Shown piece by piece: positions 1 to 10,342 of a stretch of DNA of 64,000 nt. How positions within the stretch are numbered: the first letter of the stretch is position 1; every line of letters begins with the position of its first letter. Location of the stretch: the NCBI RefSeq assembly GCF_009870125.1, contig NC_046681.1:23325001-23389000 (forward strand). The letters are read 5' to 3'. Under the pieces are notes generated by a model that saw nothing but the letters and a program-made list of their open reading frames with translations, was not told the origin of the DNA and did no database searches. Both the position numbers and the translations under genes were made by a program. The stretch comes from Drosophila pseudoobscura. Taxonomy: Eukaryota > Arthropoda > Insecta > Diptera > Drosophilidae.

Positions 1-747
1 GTGCGTGGGCATTGAACGGTAAAATCGGCAAATTAATAACAATTAAAAGCGGCACAATTCTTTGAGATGGCTTGAGACGAATTGAATTAAATATTCCTCG
101 AATGAAACTCAGAATAGAGTACACTTCAACACTGGCATATGCATTTATCTAGATGCGAGACCTGCTTTTGTATGGGGCCAAGTACGCACATAGATACATA
201 TTCTAGAGGCAGCACCGCACACCAACATACAAAAACATTAAGTAATATTTACTCAGCGAAAAAAAACCAATTGCTGATTGATAGGAGGGCGGTGCGGCAA
301 GGTTGTTTGCCAATTTCCTCAAGTGCAGTAGCAGCTACAACAACCACACGCAATGCCCTGTCATTAAACAACAAACTGGGTAATTGTACAATACAAAAAA
401 TATCTCTTTTGCCCAGGTTTAGCCCATTAGACCAAGCGCTGTACTAGTTGTCGCATTCACACACACGCAACGCACTGTATGTTGGTCTCACTTGCACTCG
501 AGCAGGTTATAGCGGCCGCTTGGCTGTTGGAATTTACCAATATTCCAATATGGCGACGCAAGCCGCTGCCGCCACCGCTACTGTGCAAGCAAGCAAGAGC
601 GTCATGATTCATGAACTAGCGCGAGTGCGAGCGAGAGAGGTAGACGCACGCAGAAGCAGCAGCACCATTTGCAAAAAAAATTACTCGCATGCAATCATGA
701 AAATTATTTTTAAACCTTTGATTTTAGGGCGAGCTAAAATCCCTTAC
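1..747 (-). other. Intron 1 of mts (5' part)
   Basis: No coding sequence is evident here. The short open frames on the plus strand have no family resemblance, and some start only at non-ATG codons. The stretch is AT-rich with CA-rich tracts and ends at the mts donor. By position it is the first intron of mts. Confidence 0.7.
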
Positions 748-849
748 CTTGTCGCAGAGGGTGCGAACTTGTGTTTCTGTCAACTGATTGCATTCGTTCA
801 ACTGCTCAATCCATTGATCAAGATCTTTTGTTGTCGCTTTATCCTCCAT
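748..849 (-). CDS. mts: Protein phosphatase 2A catalytic subunit, first coding exon (partial)
   Basis: The minus strand from the ATG at 849 encodes 34 residues beginning [20 protein letters not shown] and ending TLCDK, followed directly by a GTAAGG donor at 747. This is the start of microtubule star, the Ser/Thr phosphatase catalytic subunit of PP2A, which works in cell-cycle and signalling control. Only this exon (102 nt, phase 0) is present. The rest, with the metal-binding GDxHG and GDxVDRG motifs, must lie beyond the left edge, so positions 1-747 would be intron 1. The 5'UTR runs from 850 to about 1065, where promoter motifs appear. The identity rests on a near-perfect match to my memory of the fly N-terminus. 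Confidence 0.93.
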
Positions 850-1059
850 CGCAGTTGTGGTGGAAGGAAACGACTCGTCAATCTTTGTCGATTCAATTTT
901 GACGCTTTTTTATTAACCGGGTGTAAGAAAGAAATATATTATCCACGCAAATTAGATTGCTGACCGCGTTTACACTTGCTCTCGTCTGAAATTTTGCGCT
1001 CAATAGATTGATGCAAAATTTCGTTGAATAAAGCAATTTTTTCTTCGTATTTTTTGTTC

Positions 1060-1105
1060 CCGACGACCAGTGTGACCGCGGACTTATCGATCAAATATAC
1101 CCCCT
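1060..1105 (-). promoter_or_regulatory. mts core promoter: motif 1, DRE and motif 6
   Basis: Read on the minus strand, this holds an Ohler motif 1 (GGTCACACTGG, complement of 1067-1077), a DRE (ATCGATA, complement of 1085-1091) and a motif 6-like GGTATATTT (1094-1102), in the order expected upstream of a TATA-less housekeeping start. The mts ATG is about 215 bp downstream. The motifs are at one end of a dispersed repeat (1085-1340). Confidence 0.65.
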
Positions 1106-1340
1106 GTGTCAGACCCTCAGACATATACCGAAACATACCGTCTCATTTCAAAAATATATCGTAAATATACTGACAAAAATAAGTTATATATGACATATTC
1201 CTCGTTTTTGATCTTCCGTGGAATATTCTCAGCTATATAAAACATTTAGACATGCCCACATAGTTTTATACGATTACTAAATCAATTTTCTACGTAACTG
1301 GCTTATTTTAACCAATTGCTTTTATTGCATTTTGCGTATA
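1085..1340 (-). repeat. Dispersed promoter-like repeat, copy 1
   Basis: The reverse complement shares long blocks with 18205-18400, including AAACTATGTGGGC, ATCAAAAACGAGGAATATG, a GGTATATTTACG block and a GAGACGGTAT block. The lower-coordinate half also aligns directly with 2580-2750 through TTCNTCGTTTTTTGAT, a CCCACATA block and a GGCTTATTTTAA block. It has no ORF. It may be a MITE or another old mobile element; I did not find clear terminal inverted repeats. Confidence 0.6.
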
Positions 1341-1529
1341 AAAAGGTTTTAGCGAAAATGGGCAAACAAAAAAAACGAAAAGGGATAGTCGTTTGTTTAT
1401 ATTGTTAAATTTGTATATTTGATGAAATGTTCTACAAGATTGGCTAGTTTTTAGGCTTAAACAAAATAGTTTAAAAAAAACAGTCGCAATGTTGCTGGTA
1501 TTTGAAGACATGGTGCGTGTATAGACCTT

Positions 1530-2390
1530 TGTATACCCTGTTTTCTTTGAGCCAAACAAATCAAGGACATCATCCTGGTCGTCATCATCAAACAGAGAGC
1601 TTTTTCCAACTAATCTCTCCGAGTGATTGTTCGGCTGCATCGATGGCTTGGCAAAAATATCATCTACATATATCCTAATCAACGTCATCGAATAGGGAGG
1701 ATTTAAGTTTTTGTTATGGTGGCTTTGGCTTGGGCGAAAATTAGCTTAAAAAGTCATCTTCCAGATCATCATCAAAGAGAGACTTTGGCAACGGATTCGC
1801 AGGCAAAGGCGACGGACCGGACATTAAGCGGAGTCCACCGTTGGACTGTCATCAAGGAGATTAACAGTTTTGGGCTTGGGATGAGTTGATACAATCTCAT
1901 TGATCTGCTTGGCCGATATGCGATGCTGTGGAAAGGTGGAGTAGGATATTGTTAGTTTAAGAACTTTGGGGACATATCGAGTCTTTCCACTCACTTTGTT
2001 GATGGGACACTGAAAGTCTCCTGGCCGCTTGCAGCAGATCAGAGCCTTGTCGCTGCCCACGACTGACTACCAGCTGAACTGATTCGCAGGACAGTCCTTT
2101 CGTCACAGCGCCAGAAGGCGGATATACAGACGTTGGCCGGATACACGCCGTAGAATAGGAGACAGAGCTACACCTGGGTACGGATATTCTTTCTGGACAC
2201 CGGAAGTGGTACATTCCGGCAGTCTGTCGTAGCTGGGGAGATGCAGGGCACGTACTTGGCGACATCTGCGTGATTGGCCAGGGCAGCGCCGGCCGCCACC
2301 GAAACCAGGCACCACATTGACTGCTCGGCTGGCTTTAGGGCGATGGTGTTGCCGGTAGCCCAGTTTCAGCGATGGTCTGCTCTGTGGTCG
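1530..2390 (-). pseudogene. Composite degenerate coding remnants: ALDH-like plus FAM21-like
   Basis: On the minus strand, 2375 down to about 2270 reads GNTIALKPAEQ and then, in a shifted frame, VNVVPGFG, followed in another frame by AGAALANHADV. That is the aldehyde dehydrogenase cofactor-binding segment with an internal deletion and frameshifts. Further down, two acidic motifs appear: SLFDDDLEDDFLS followed by a stop (about 1795-1745) and SLFDDDDQDDVLDLFG (about 1600-1555). They resemble the LF-D/E repeats of the WASH-complex subunit FAM21. The piece between is open in changing frames and ends KPKTVNLLDD before a stop. No single frame joins the parts, so I call it dead sequence. The ALDH match is stronger than the FAM21 one. 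Confidence 0.5.
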
Positions 2391-2567
2391 GATTAATGGC
2401 TTTAAATCGGTCTAAATCGGCCGTCCAAGGGAAAATCTCGCCCACCCCACAAATCTAATATAAAGATTACTTTGTTTTGTTCCGCAATTGAGATGGCAGT
2501 GCTTCGATAAATCGTGACAGCTGATCGCTGGTGCTGGCAGTTCCTCGATAACGAACGGCTGTCACTT

Positions 2568-2755
2568 TGACATTTTTTAAATATACCGAAAAATACCCGC
2601 AAAATATTCTTCGTTTTTTGATATTCCGTCGAACATTACTAGCGAGATAGATCTCTCAGCCCTACCCACATAATTTAATCCGATTAATTAACCTGTTTTA
2701 TACTTGGCTGGTTTATTTTAAATACTTCTTTTTATTGGACAAGGTCGACAAAATA
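2568..2755 (-). repeat. Dispersed promoter-like repeat, copy 2
   Basis: It lies in the same orientation as copy 1. Its reverse complement has ATGTGGGTAGGGCTGAG and a CGCTAGTAATGTTCGA block, then GGAATATCAAAAAACGA, which match 18230-18290 closely. GGTATTTTTCGGTATATTT supplies motif 6-like sequence. Copies 1 and 2 flank the composite pseudogene as direct repeats, and copy 2 is just upstream of Rack1. Confidence 0.6.
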
Positions 2756-2838
2756 AACTCTATTCGGTATTTCCCGTGCGTCTTCCAGCACTATTCCCAT
2801 TTTGACATTTGCCAACGTGTCGAACACTGGCCGGATGT

Positions 2839-2917
2839 TCCTCTTTTTCTGCCAGCTTGCAGCGCCTTTGGACGTGTTTCAATTGCGCTCCCGTTGCAAA
2901 TATTTAATTGACTGAAA
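2839..2917 (+). promoter_or_regulatory. Rack1 transcription start and 5'UTR, TOP-like tract
   Basis: A pyrimidine run TCCTCTTTTTCT at 2839-2850 resembles the TCT/TOP initiator of translation-machinery genes and lies about 70 bp before the Rack1 ATG at 2918. The context ACTGAAAATG around the ATG is a good fly start. The exact start site is inferred. Confidence 0.45.
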
Positions 2918-4323
2918 ATGTCTGAGACATTGCAATTGCGTGGTACCCTGATCGGCCACAATGGCTGGGTCACCCAAATCGCCACCAACCCCAAGGATCC
3001 CGACACCATCATCTCGGCCTCCCGTGGCAAGTACTCGGAAGCCGCTTTCGCGAATGCCGAAGCTGAAACAAATCCGCAGATATCTCTGCCATCCGAAGGA
3101 CTCATCTAATGTTGTGTTTACCCGTCTGCAGACAAGACCCTGATCGTCTGGAAGCTGACCCGCGATGAGGATACCAACTACGGCTATCCCCAGAAGCGCC
3201 TGTACGGCCACTCCCACTTCATCAGCGATGTTGTCCTCTCGTCCGATGGAAACTACGCTCTGTCCGGCTCCTGGGATCAGACCCTTCGTCTGTGGGATCT
3301 GGCTGCCGGCAAGACCACTCGCCGCTTCGAGGGACACACCAAGGTGGGATAAGTTTCCAATTAATTTAGTTGCTCAGGGAAATGAGATTTGCTATTGAAC
3401 AAAAAATCAGATCTGTACTGGTAAATGGCCGGTGTAAGGTTAGGAGTGCGGTTAGGAAAGAGAGAGTGCCATTGCCATGTACAGATCGAAATTATTGCGC
3501 CTATGCGAGGCAGAATTTCTGGTTGACATCTGTATGAACGGTTCTCCGCCGAGTCAGCGTCCCCTCTCATTTGCTCGAGGCTCTGTCGTAAGTAGGCAAA
3601 CACTGTAAATCCCCCATCCCACTTGATCCTAAGAACGCACCCATTGTGATACCACAACTAATAATGGCTGTTCTCCGTTGATTTTAGGATGTGCTGTCGG
3701 TGGCCTTCTCGGCTGATAACCGTCAGATCGTGTCCGGTTCTCGGGACAAGACCATCAAGCTGTGGAACACCCTGGCCGAGTGCAAGTTCACCATCCAGGA
3801 AGATGGCCACACCGATTGGGTGTCGTGCGTGCGTTTCTCGCCCAACCACTCGAATCCCATCATCGTGTCTTGCGGCTGGGATCGCACCGTCAAGGTCTGG
3901 AACTTGGCCAACTGCAAGCTGAAGAACAACCATCACGGCCACAACGGCTACCTGAACACCGTCACCGTCTCTCCCGACGGCTCGCTGTGCACCTCCGGCG
4001 GTAAGGACTCCAAGGCTCTGCTGTGGGATCTTAATGACGGCAAGAACCTGTACACCCTGGAGCACAACGACATCATCAATGCCCTGTGCTTCTCGCCCAA
4101 CCGCTACTGGCTGTGCGTCGCTTACGGCCCATCCATCAAGATCTGGGATCTGGCATGCAAGAAGACCGTCGAGGAGCTGCGCCCCGAGGTCGTCTCGCCC
4201 ACTTCCAAGGCCGATCAGCCCCAGTGCCTGTCTCTGGCCTGGTCCACCGACGGCCAGACTCTGTTCGCCGGCTACTCTGACAACACCATCCGCGTCTGGC
4301 AAGTGTCTGTATCAGCTCACTAA
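2918..4323 (+). CDS. Rack1: RACK1, WD40 scaffold of the 40S ribosome
   Basis: Three coding exons, 2918-3026, 3132-3343 and 3688-4323, give 318 residues, the length I recall for fly Rack1. The protein starts [20 protein letters not shown] and ends VWQVSVSAH. Seven WD40 blades are visible (for example LRLWDL, IKLWNT, VKVWNL, LLWDL, IKIWDL, IRVWQV). RACK1 binds the 40S head and docks protein kinase C and other signalling proteins. Intron 1 (105 nt) begins GC rather than GT: the exon ends CCCGTG and continues GCAAGT, and only this junction restores SRDKTLIVW. Intron 2 (344 nt) is GT-AG. No snoRNA was recognised in intron 2. Confidence 0.97.
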
Positions 4324-5466
4324 GCTCTTGGACTATGTCTATGCCCTGGTCGCCCATTTGATTTGTTGAAGCGAAAACAAAAATACAATATTAAGCGTCC
4401 TTTATAAAGCGGAATTTGTTTCTATTTATGGGAGAATTTGAATAGTGATCAGAAAAGAAGACTTGGAGAGTAACGAGAGGTGAGAGATATTTGTGGTTTT
4501 AGAATTTTCAGCTGATTGCTAAGAAATTAAAGAGTTCCCTGCTATGAAACCATGATAATTTTTATGAATCTCTAAGAGCAGGCGTCTATGAAACTATCAA
4601 AGCTTCTTGCTAAGAAACTTTTCAAGAAGATTTCCATCTGAAACTATCTGCCTAGATTTATTCTTCAACCAACGCAGTTTAAAAGGGTATGTCCAAGTAT
4701 GCCAAAAAATGCACATTCGGTTTTCGCTCTGGCCCGAGTCTGCAGAGTCAGAGAGCTCAAAAAAAGGTACTCGCGACAGAAGCACGGGTACGAGATCACT
4801 GTGAAACTGTCTGCTGCTTGATATGAACAAATAAAGCAGGTTGCTATAAAATTATAATAGCTGTTCGCTCTCTGCTCTCTGTTCGCAACTCTGCAGTTCC
4901 TATTCCAGACTGTAGGTCTCCGATCGGTTTAAAGAAAGCAGGTTCTATATTTAAGCTCAATACTTCGCCTGTTCCCCTTAAGACACGACAAGAATCTTCT
5001 GCATTCTCTAATGCTTTCTTTATTTTAAACACCTTTTAGAAAATGTTTCTATTTTTACAAGTATCGTATAACAAATAATTTAAATAAATAATTACGTCCG
5101 ACAATGGGTGTGTGTATCGTGTTTGTGTATGCGTGTGTGTGGTTAGAAACAAAGTACAGGGGCAATGTGGCGCTGGTGGGAGGATGCGAAAACAACATTT
5201 GACTAATGGAACAACCTTAAATGGGATTCGAAAAGGAACCTTTTCTCCTATTCCGTGTGCATGTGTGATTCGGATGGTGTGGTGGTGTGATGGTGTGATG
5301 CTTGTGGTGCTGCCTTTGGATTCATTTAACATTTAACAAACGAATTTTACATCTCGCCTAACTAGATATTTTGGATGTAGGGACGGGGAAGTGGAGCGCA
5401 GGGCAAGGCAAGGGGGAAAGCTAAAGATTCCTATAACTCTTAGCAGGCACTCTGGGGGCTTCTTCC
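4324..5466. other. Convergent 3'UTRs of Rack1 (plus) and PP2C gene (minus)
   Basis: No supportable gene. The left part is the Rack1 3'UTR and then spacer with loose GAAACT-rich repeats around 4540-4640. The right part holds the 3'UTR of the phosphatase gene, with a minus-strand AATAAA at 5019-5024 and GT-rich runs at 5107-5145 and 5275-5315. Confidence 0.5.
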
Positions 5467-7318
5467 TCATTTGGTTTTGATTGAATTCGAGCGTTGCACA
5501 GCAGCGACGGACGGGGATTTGGCCAACGGTTGAGCAGCAGCAGCAGCGGCAGGAGTGTCTGCCACCTTGCCCGCCGATGTCCCGCCAATTTTGTAGACAT
5601 CATTCCTGAAGACAATCACCACGACGGTTATGTTGTCTACGGAGCCCCGCTTGTACGACTCCATTGTGAGGGACTTGGCCCCATAGTCCGACTCCTTGAG
5701 GTGGTCTTGGATAAAGATGCAGGCCTCCTCGTTGCTGAATATATCCCAGAGCCCATCAGAAGCAAGTATCAGAAAGCGGGGCCTGGAATGCGGAAGTAAG
5801 GAATTAGGTTGATAAGAATCCGTCATAATCTGTGTGATTCTGGTTCGTGGCACTCACTTGTGATCGTTCAACTCAAAGGTCAGTATGTCAGGCGTGGCAA
5901 TCACTAGGTTCTATATGGAGAGAAAAACCCCATTCAAAATTAGAGCGCCATAATCATTTAATGAGCATCATTTCCTACGAACCTTATCTTTCAGCGGATA
6001 ATCTCCCATTGCACGCGATGTGGCCAAGACTCCGGCCACGCGCCAAACCCCACGGAAAGCAATAAACCCACCGGCATCGTGTATCCGTTTACGCTCACGC
6101 ACCTGCTGGGGCTTGTGGTCAAAAGACAGCGGTATGGTTATACCACGCGAGTCGTACATGACGCCCCGAGAGTCACCCACATTAGCGACAATCAGTTTAG
6201 TGCCATGAACAATGGCTATTAAGGCTGTGGTACCTGCAATGTTGGTCTAAAAACGGAATCAAAAGACTAAACGACATTTCTGAGGTCTACTACAACTTAC
6301 CGTTTGTTTGGCCTTTTCCACCAGCTTGTAGTCGGCGGACAGGATCTCGTCTGTGATGAGCTTCCCGAAGTTTATGCGTCCGTTCTCGATGTAGCACTTA
6401 GCCTCGAGTTCGGGCGGCGGAGCGTTTGCGCCACCATTCTGTGCATTATTATTGTTGTTCAGAAACGAAGAGCCCATAGCCGCCGTATTGCCGCTGGCCC
6501 GCATCGCCACATTCAGCTGTGCCGTGTAAATGTCGGCAATGGATGCCTCCGTTGTCTTCTGCTTCAGGGCACTGCAATCGGCCGTGGTGCTGTGGGCCTT
6601 GCGCAGACTGTCGCGACGGGAAACGGATGACGCGCCGGGCTCTGTATTCTCCTTGTTGGCGGTATCCTTGCGACCGCTCTGTTTGCGAGCCAGATAGGGA
6701 CTCTTGTCATAGTTTCCCGGACCAGATTCGGTCTTCAACAGCTTGGACATCTCAATCACTTTGTTGTAGATATTCTTCACCAGCACATCCCTGGCAAAAT
6801 CAGCGGCAAACTCTCCGCCATGGCCATCAAAGACTGCAAAGAAGGAGACGCCCGTGTTGTTGTTGATGTTCTCCTCAAGAATAAATCTGGGAAACAAAAA
6901 GAGGGATTAGCTTGAAGGACTGATGTGCTGCATGTGCTTACCTATCCTCCATGCGTGGTCTGCGTCCGAGCACAGCAAAGGCTGAGCTTTGCTGCTTAAC
7001 TTCCTCCCAGCTCTGATGGTCGCCGGCCATGGCCGACATCTCCATCATTTTCGCGGCCTTCTGGCGGCCAAACGAGGCCTGGATACGTCCCAGAATGCTG
7101 CGACTCCACACATCTACCGCTTGCAAATAGACCAACAAGATAAACAGAATGAGGCCGCAGAACATCACCTCCGGCCGGAGGACATAAAGGCGACACAGCT
7201 TCCATATGTAGGCCAGTGGGGAATTGATGGAAGAGAAGCCCACCGCAAATTTCGAAAGGATTTTCATGTGGGAAACGTACGTCTGATAGAACACCTTATC
7301 TTCCAGTTCGTCGTCCAT
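5467..7318 (-). CDS. CG7115: PP2C/PPM-family protein phosphatase with N-terminal membrane anchor
   Basis: Five coding exons on the minus strand: 7318-6942, 6886-6301, 6246-5983, 5910-5858 and 5782-5467, giving 531 residues. PPM motifs appear in order: RPRMEDR at the first exon junction, FAVFDGHGG (metal-binding Asp), GTTALIAIV, VANVGDSRGVMY, SRAMGDYPLKD, LASDGLWD and GSVDNITVVV. The N-terminus has a hydrophobic segment (about residues 50-70, VMFCGLILFILLVYL), as in the ER-anchored PPM1L group. A long Asn/Ser-rich insert lies between motifs in exon 2. This is a Mn/Mg-dependent Ser/Thr phosphatase. The symbol is assigned from its position next to Rack1 and mts, where CG7109, CG7111 and CG7115 run in series in D. 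melanogaster. The exon 3 donor GTTCGT is weak but keeps phase. Confidence 0.92.
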
Positions 7319-9289
7319 GGGAAGGGCTGCTGCTTCTTCTGCTGCTGTCTCTCAGATGTAGGTCGCAGATGATTTGGGCCCGTGTAAGCGATTGAATCAG
7401 CTATGAGGATGCATTGGAAGAAGGAGGAGGGATGAAATGAAGAGGAACACCACAGATTAATAAAGAAACCATTTAGCATAGGGTTGGAATTGTTTTCAAC
7501 CCAATTCCAACCCCATTGCGAAAACGTACTCGAAAGAAACACTTGGCGCTGCACGTCAGCCGGGTCGAATCAATTGGAATTGAATCGGATCTGCTATATC
7601 ACTTTTTCTTATGAATTTTTCTTATTTTTCACTGCGCTGCCTGTGTCTGTTCCCGTTTTGTTTTACGTATCGTTCCTGTCCCTTTTTGCTGTTGCTTACA
7701 GACGCTTTTCGTTTTTTCCCTCTGTCATTATTTGTCGTGCTCGTTGCTCGCCTGCTTTCTTTGGCATTATATTTTTAATATATTTTCAGATTCTTATTAT
7801 AGCTCGATTTCTTGCATAAAATCAGAACATCCGCACTACGTGTATGTGTGCCTGCGTGTGTGTGCGAGTCGTCTATATGTATTTTATTCAAGCACGTCGC
7901 ACATCTGTCATATGTTTGTGCGTGTATGTGTCTGCATTTATGTCGCAATAAATATTTCCCCACGCACTGCAGCAGCTGGTCTGGTCGAAAACAATGCCAA
8001 GTTAATACACGTTTTTGGTTCGTTTCGCTTTCGTTTTAAGTGATTTAAATAGAAAACAAACCCGCAGCACTTGTTGACCGGACTTATCGAGCAAATATAC
8101 CGAAATATACCGTAAATATACCGATGAAAACACCAACTTAGCCTCCTTAAACCCCCTTTATTTAAACAGGATAACAACTTGACTTAACTTATTACTTTTG
8201 TAGGATCATCATATTTTTTACCTGTGCATAAAAAAGACCCGGTATATTGCCCCCAAACTGCGAAAACTGCGAGACCAACGCTTTCGGATAAACTTTTGAA
8301 TTCGAATTTATGCTTTCGATATGTGTCTGATATTTTTCTTTCCGATATATAGGGGCAGAAAATACTCTTTCTCTCGACCGGAGAGGTCTGTACGAATGGC
8401 TGTGGGGTTCGTGGCGCGAAGGGGGAAAATGGAAACATATGAAATTGTTTATGAGTTGCCAAGCTAAACCAGAATTTTCCGCATTACCTTGACCTTTGCT
8501 TCTGCTTGCCATTAACTGTACTTCTGTATAACTGTATACCGACTATATTTTGATTAGAAAAATACCTGCAGAACTCCTTAACGAGCGCCTGTGATGTCGA
8601 TCCATACCAATTTAACAAACAATAAATATTAATAATAATATAGATTGAAAACACAAACAAGAGCTGCAGCACGCGACGTTCAGAAGAACTAAAACAAAAC
8701 GAAATGGAAAATGAAATAAAATGATGGCAACATATGAAGACCGCAAAAACACACAAATATGCTGAGGGCTCTCTTCCGCTCTCTCTTTTTGGCTTTCACA
8801 ATGATTATTCCTCTCTCAATTATTTCATTGTTGCTCTCTTTCAAACCAAAATAAACAACAAACAAATCAAAGTAGTTTATTTATTGCATTTTTAAGGTAT
8901 AGTATATGCAGCATAAATTGTAGTTTCTGATCGTTCAGCGGTCCAATGCCACCCTCTCCAGCTCCTGGCTCGACGAAAAAACTCTATTTTTTTGCTGCTC
9001 TTTAATTTTCTCTTCTGCTTAAATTATGAACTCTATTTCTCTAATTCAGTAAAGGAGCTCACATATAAGTATATTTTTGGCTTTGCTTTTGTGGAACTTT
9101 GCTTCTTTTATATTTTGTACCATTAAAATAATCACTGTTTAGGATGAACAAGGGGGAATGAGCATTATAATACAAATATTTGTATGGAAAGCAGTTGTTA
9201 CTCTTCTTTGCTTCTAAGATAAAGGTGCGCATCATTGGTCTGTTGTATAGTAATATAGGTATGTACATATTAGAAACTGCAAGTGTATA
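7319..9289. other. PP2C gene 5'UTR and promoter, then spacer to the HIT gene
   Basis: Upstream of the ATG, 7319-8060 is likely 5'UTR and possibly a 5' intron; no start codon in good context extends the protein. A CTTATCGAG plus repeated AAATATACCG block at 8080-8125 resembles the mts promoter in reverse complement. 8180-9060 contains no recognisable gene. The minus-strand frames near 8184-8512 have no family resemblance. Confidence 0.4.
8060..8125 (-). promoter_or_regulatory. Probable promoter of the PP2C gene (degenerate DRE and motif 6 copies)
   Basis: The minus strand reads three GGTATATTT-type motif 6 copies, then CTCGATAAG (near DRE) and GGTCAACAAG (degenerate motif 1). The block CGGACTTATCGANCAAATATACC is shared with 1080-1102 at mts. 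It lies about 750 bp upstream of the phosphatase ATG. Confidence 0.45.
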
Positions 9290-9756
9290 TTATATGAATG
9301 TACGTACTGTTTTGAACCATGCTGACGGCCTGAACATCATTCTGGCGAAAAAGCCCATTTCCGAACGAGGCGCAATTGCGTGCATGTGTAGGTGGCCGAC
9401 TGTAATAAATGGTGGCAAATGGAAGCCGAACAATGCATCCGTTTCACTTATTCCTTTATCTTCCAAAAATCTTTTCAAGCCCTCTTCCATGCGTGTGACT
9501 GAAAGGAAAAGGAGATAATGCTGTTAATGCCATTACATAACTATTTATGTGCAAAACAATTCTTACCCAAACCGTCGTGGGATTTGTTCAAAGACTTGAG
9601 GCTGGCATAATGTTGTTTTGGCACTGCCAAGTAATGGTGTGTTGAAGCCGGTTTAATGTCTCGAAAAATAACAAATTCGTCCGTTTCAATCTCTAGTTTC
9701 GTAGCGGCATCTTGGCCACTGGCAATGTTGCAAAAAAGGCAATTATCAGTCGCCAT
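9290..9756 (-). CDS. HINT3-like histidine triad (HIT) nucleotide-binding protein
   Basis: Two exons, 9756-9567 and 9498-9290, give 132 residues. The protein starts MATDNCLFCNIASGQD, has the HIT fold segment FVIFRDIKPAS and HYLAVPKQHY, and ends with the catalytic triad motif GHLHMHAIAP and a tail SAWFKTVRTFI. The CxxC near the start and the tail after the triad match the HINT3/HINT1 branch, which hydrolyses nucleotide phosphoramidates such as AMP-lysine. I take the ATG at 9756; the frame continues 21 nt upstream but only from a TTG. The junction GGTTTG-G/TC restores a Val. Confidence 0.9.
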
Positions 9757-10071
9757 CGTTGTTAGATTTCTCAGCAATTACACGCAATTACTCAATCCAT
9801 ATAGTTGTAGCCTTGTGTGTTTATAAATGCTGTGCCTTCGTATTTGTTTTAATGTTATTAATAGTGCAATTGTTTGTTAATGAATTGCGCACCAGCCCCC
9901 GGCGATATATTTCGATTAAAAACGTTCTTAACCTATTAAACGCCCCTCTATTTAAACTGGTAAACAGCTTGAGTTCAGTCAATAATCATGCAGAATATAG
10001 ATGTGCATGTACAATTATGTATTTGTTAGCATTATATGAATTACCGACAATGTTCCAATTAAGTTCCAGCC
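9757..10071. other. Upstream region of the HIT gene
   Basis: No gene is evident. A block near 9929-9985 (TTAAACGCCCCTCTATTTAA and following) resembles 8150-8190, so both minus-strand genes carry a related short sequence upstream. Confidence 0.3.
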
Positions 10072-10342
10072 ATGGAACGGTCAGATCAGACCACAAATAA
10101 CGGAGAAAACATGATATATATGACTTGAGAAGTATCTTTGATCCTTGGACATCCCTCCCGAGAGGACGAAGAGACCAATATTGCTACAGCGGAATCACCC
10201 GCCAGAATTACCCAAAAAAGACCACGATATCTTTTTCCTCAACTGCGGCGAAACGCTATTCACTGTATATGATCGGAAACCATATTGTTGCTTGTCAAAA
10301 GATTGTTTGGACCCTTGTATTCCCCCTATTTCCTTAACTTAA
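10072..10342 (+). pseudogene. Broken small gene with in-frame TGA and a frameshift at an A-run
   Basis: The ATG at 10072 opens MERSDQTTNNGENMIYMT and meets TGA at 10126-10128. The same frame then continues 47 codons (EVSLILGHPSREDEETNIAT...) to a TGA at 10270. Across a run of six A near 10213, a neighbouring frame gives KKDHDIFFLNCGETLFTVYD and runs on to TAA at 10340-10342. Both halves look protein-like, so the simplest reading is a decayed gene with one nonsense and one indel change. Stop readthrough or programmed frameshifting cannot be excluded. I recognise no family. Confidence 0.35.

Noticed and set aside
448-963. 171-codon plus-strand frame over the mts exon
   Set aside because: Begins at TTG and lies antisense to the clear mts first exon; the composition is random.
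3344-3687. Possible intronic snoRNA in Rack1, as in vertebrate RACK1
   Set aside because: No paired C/D boxes or H/ACA pattern could be recognised by eye.
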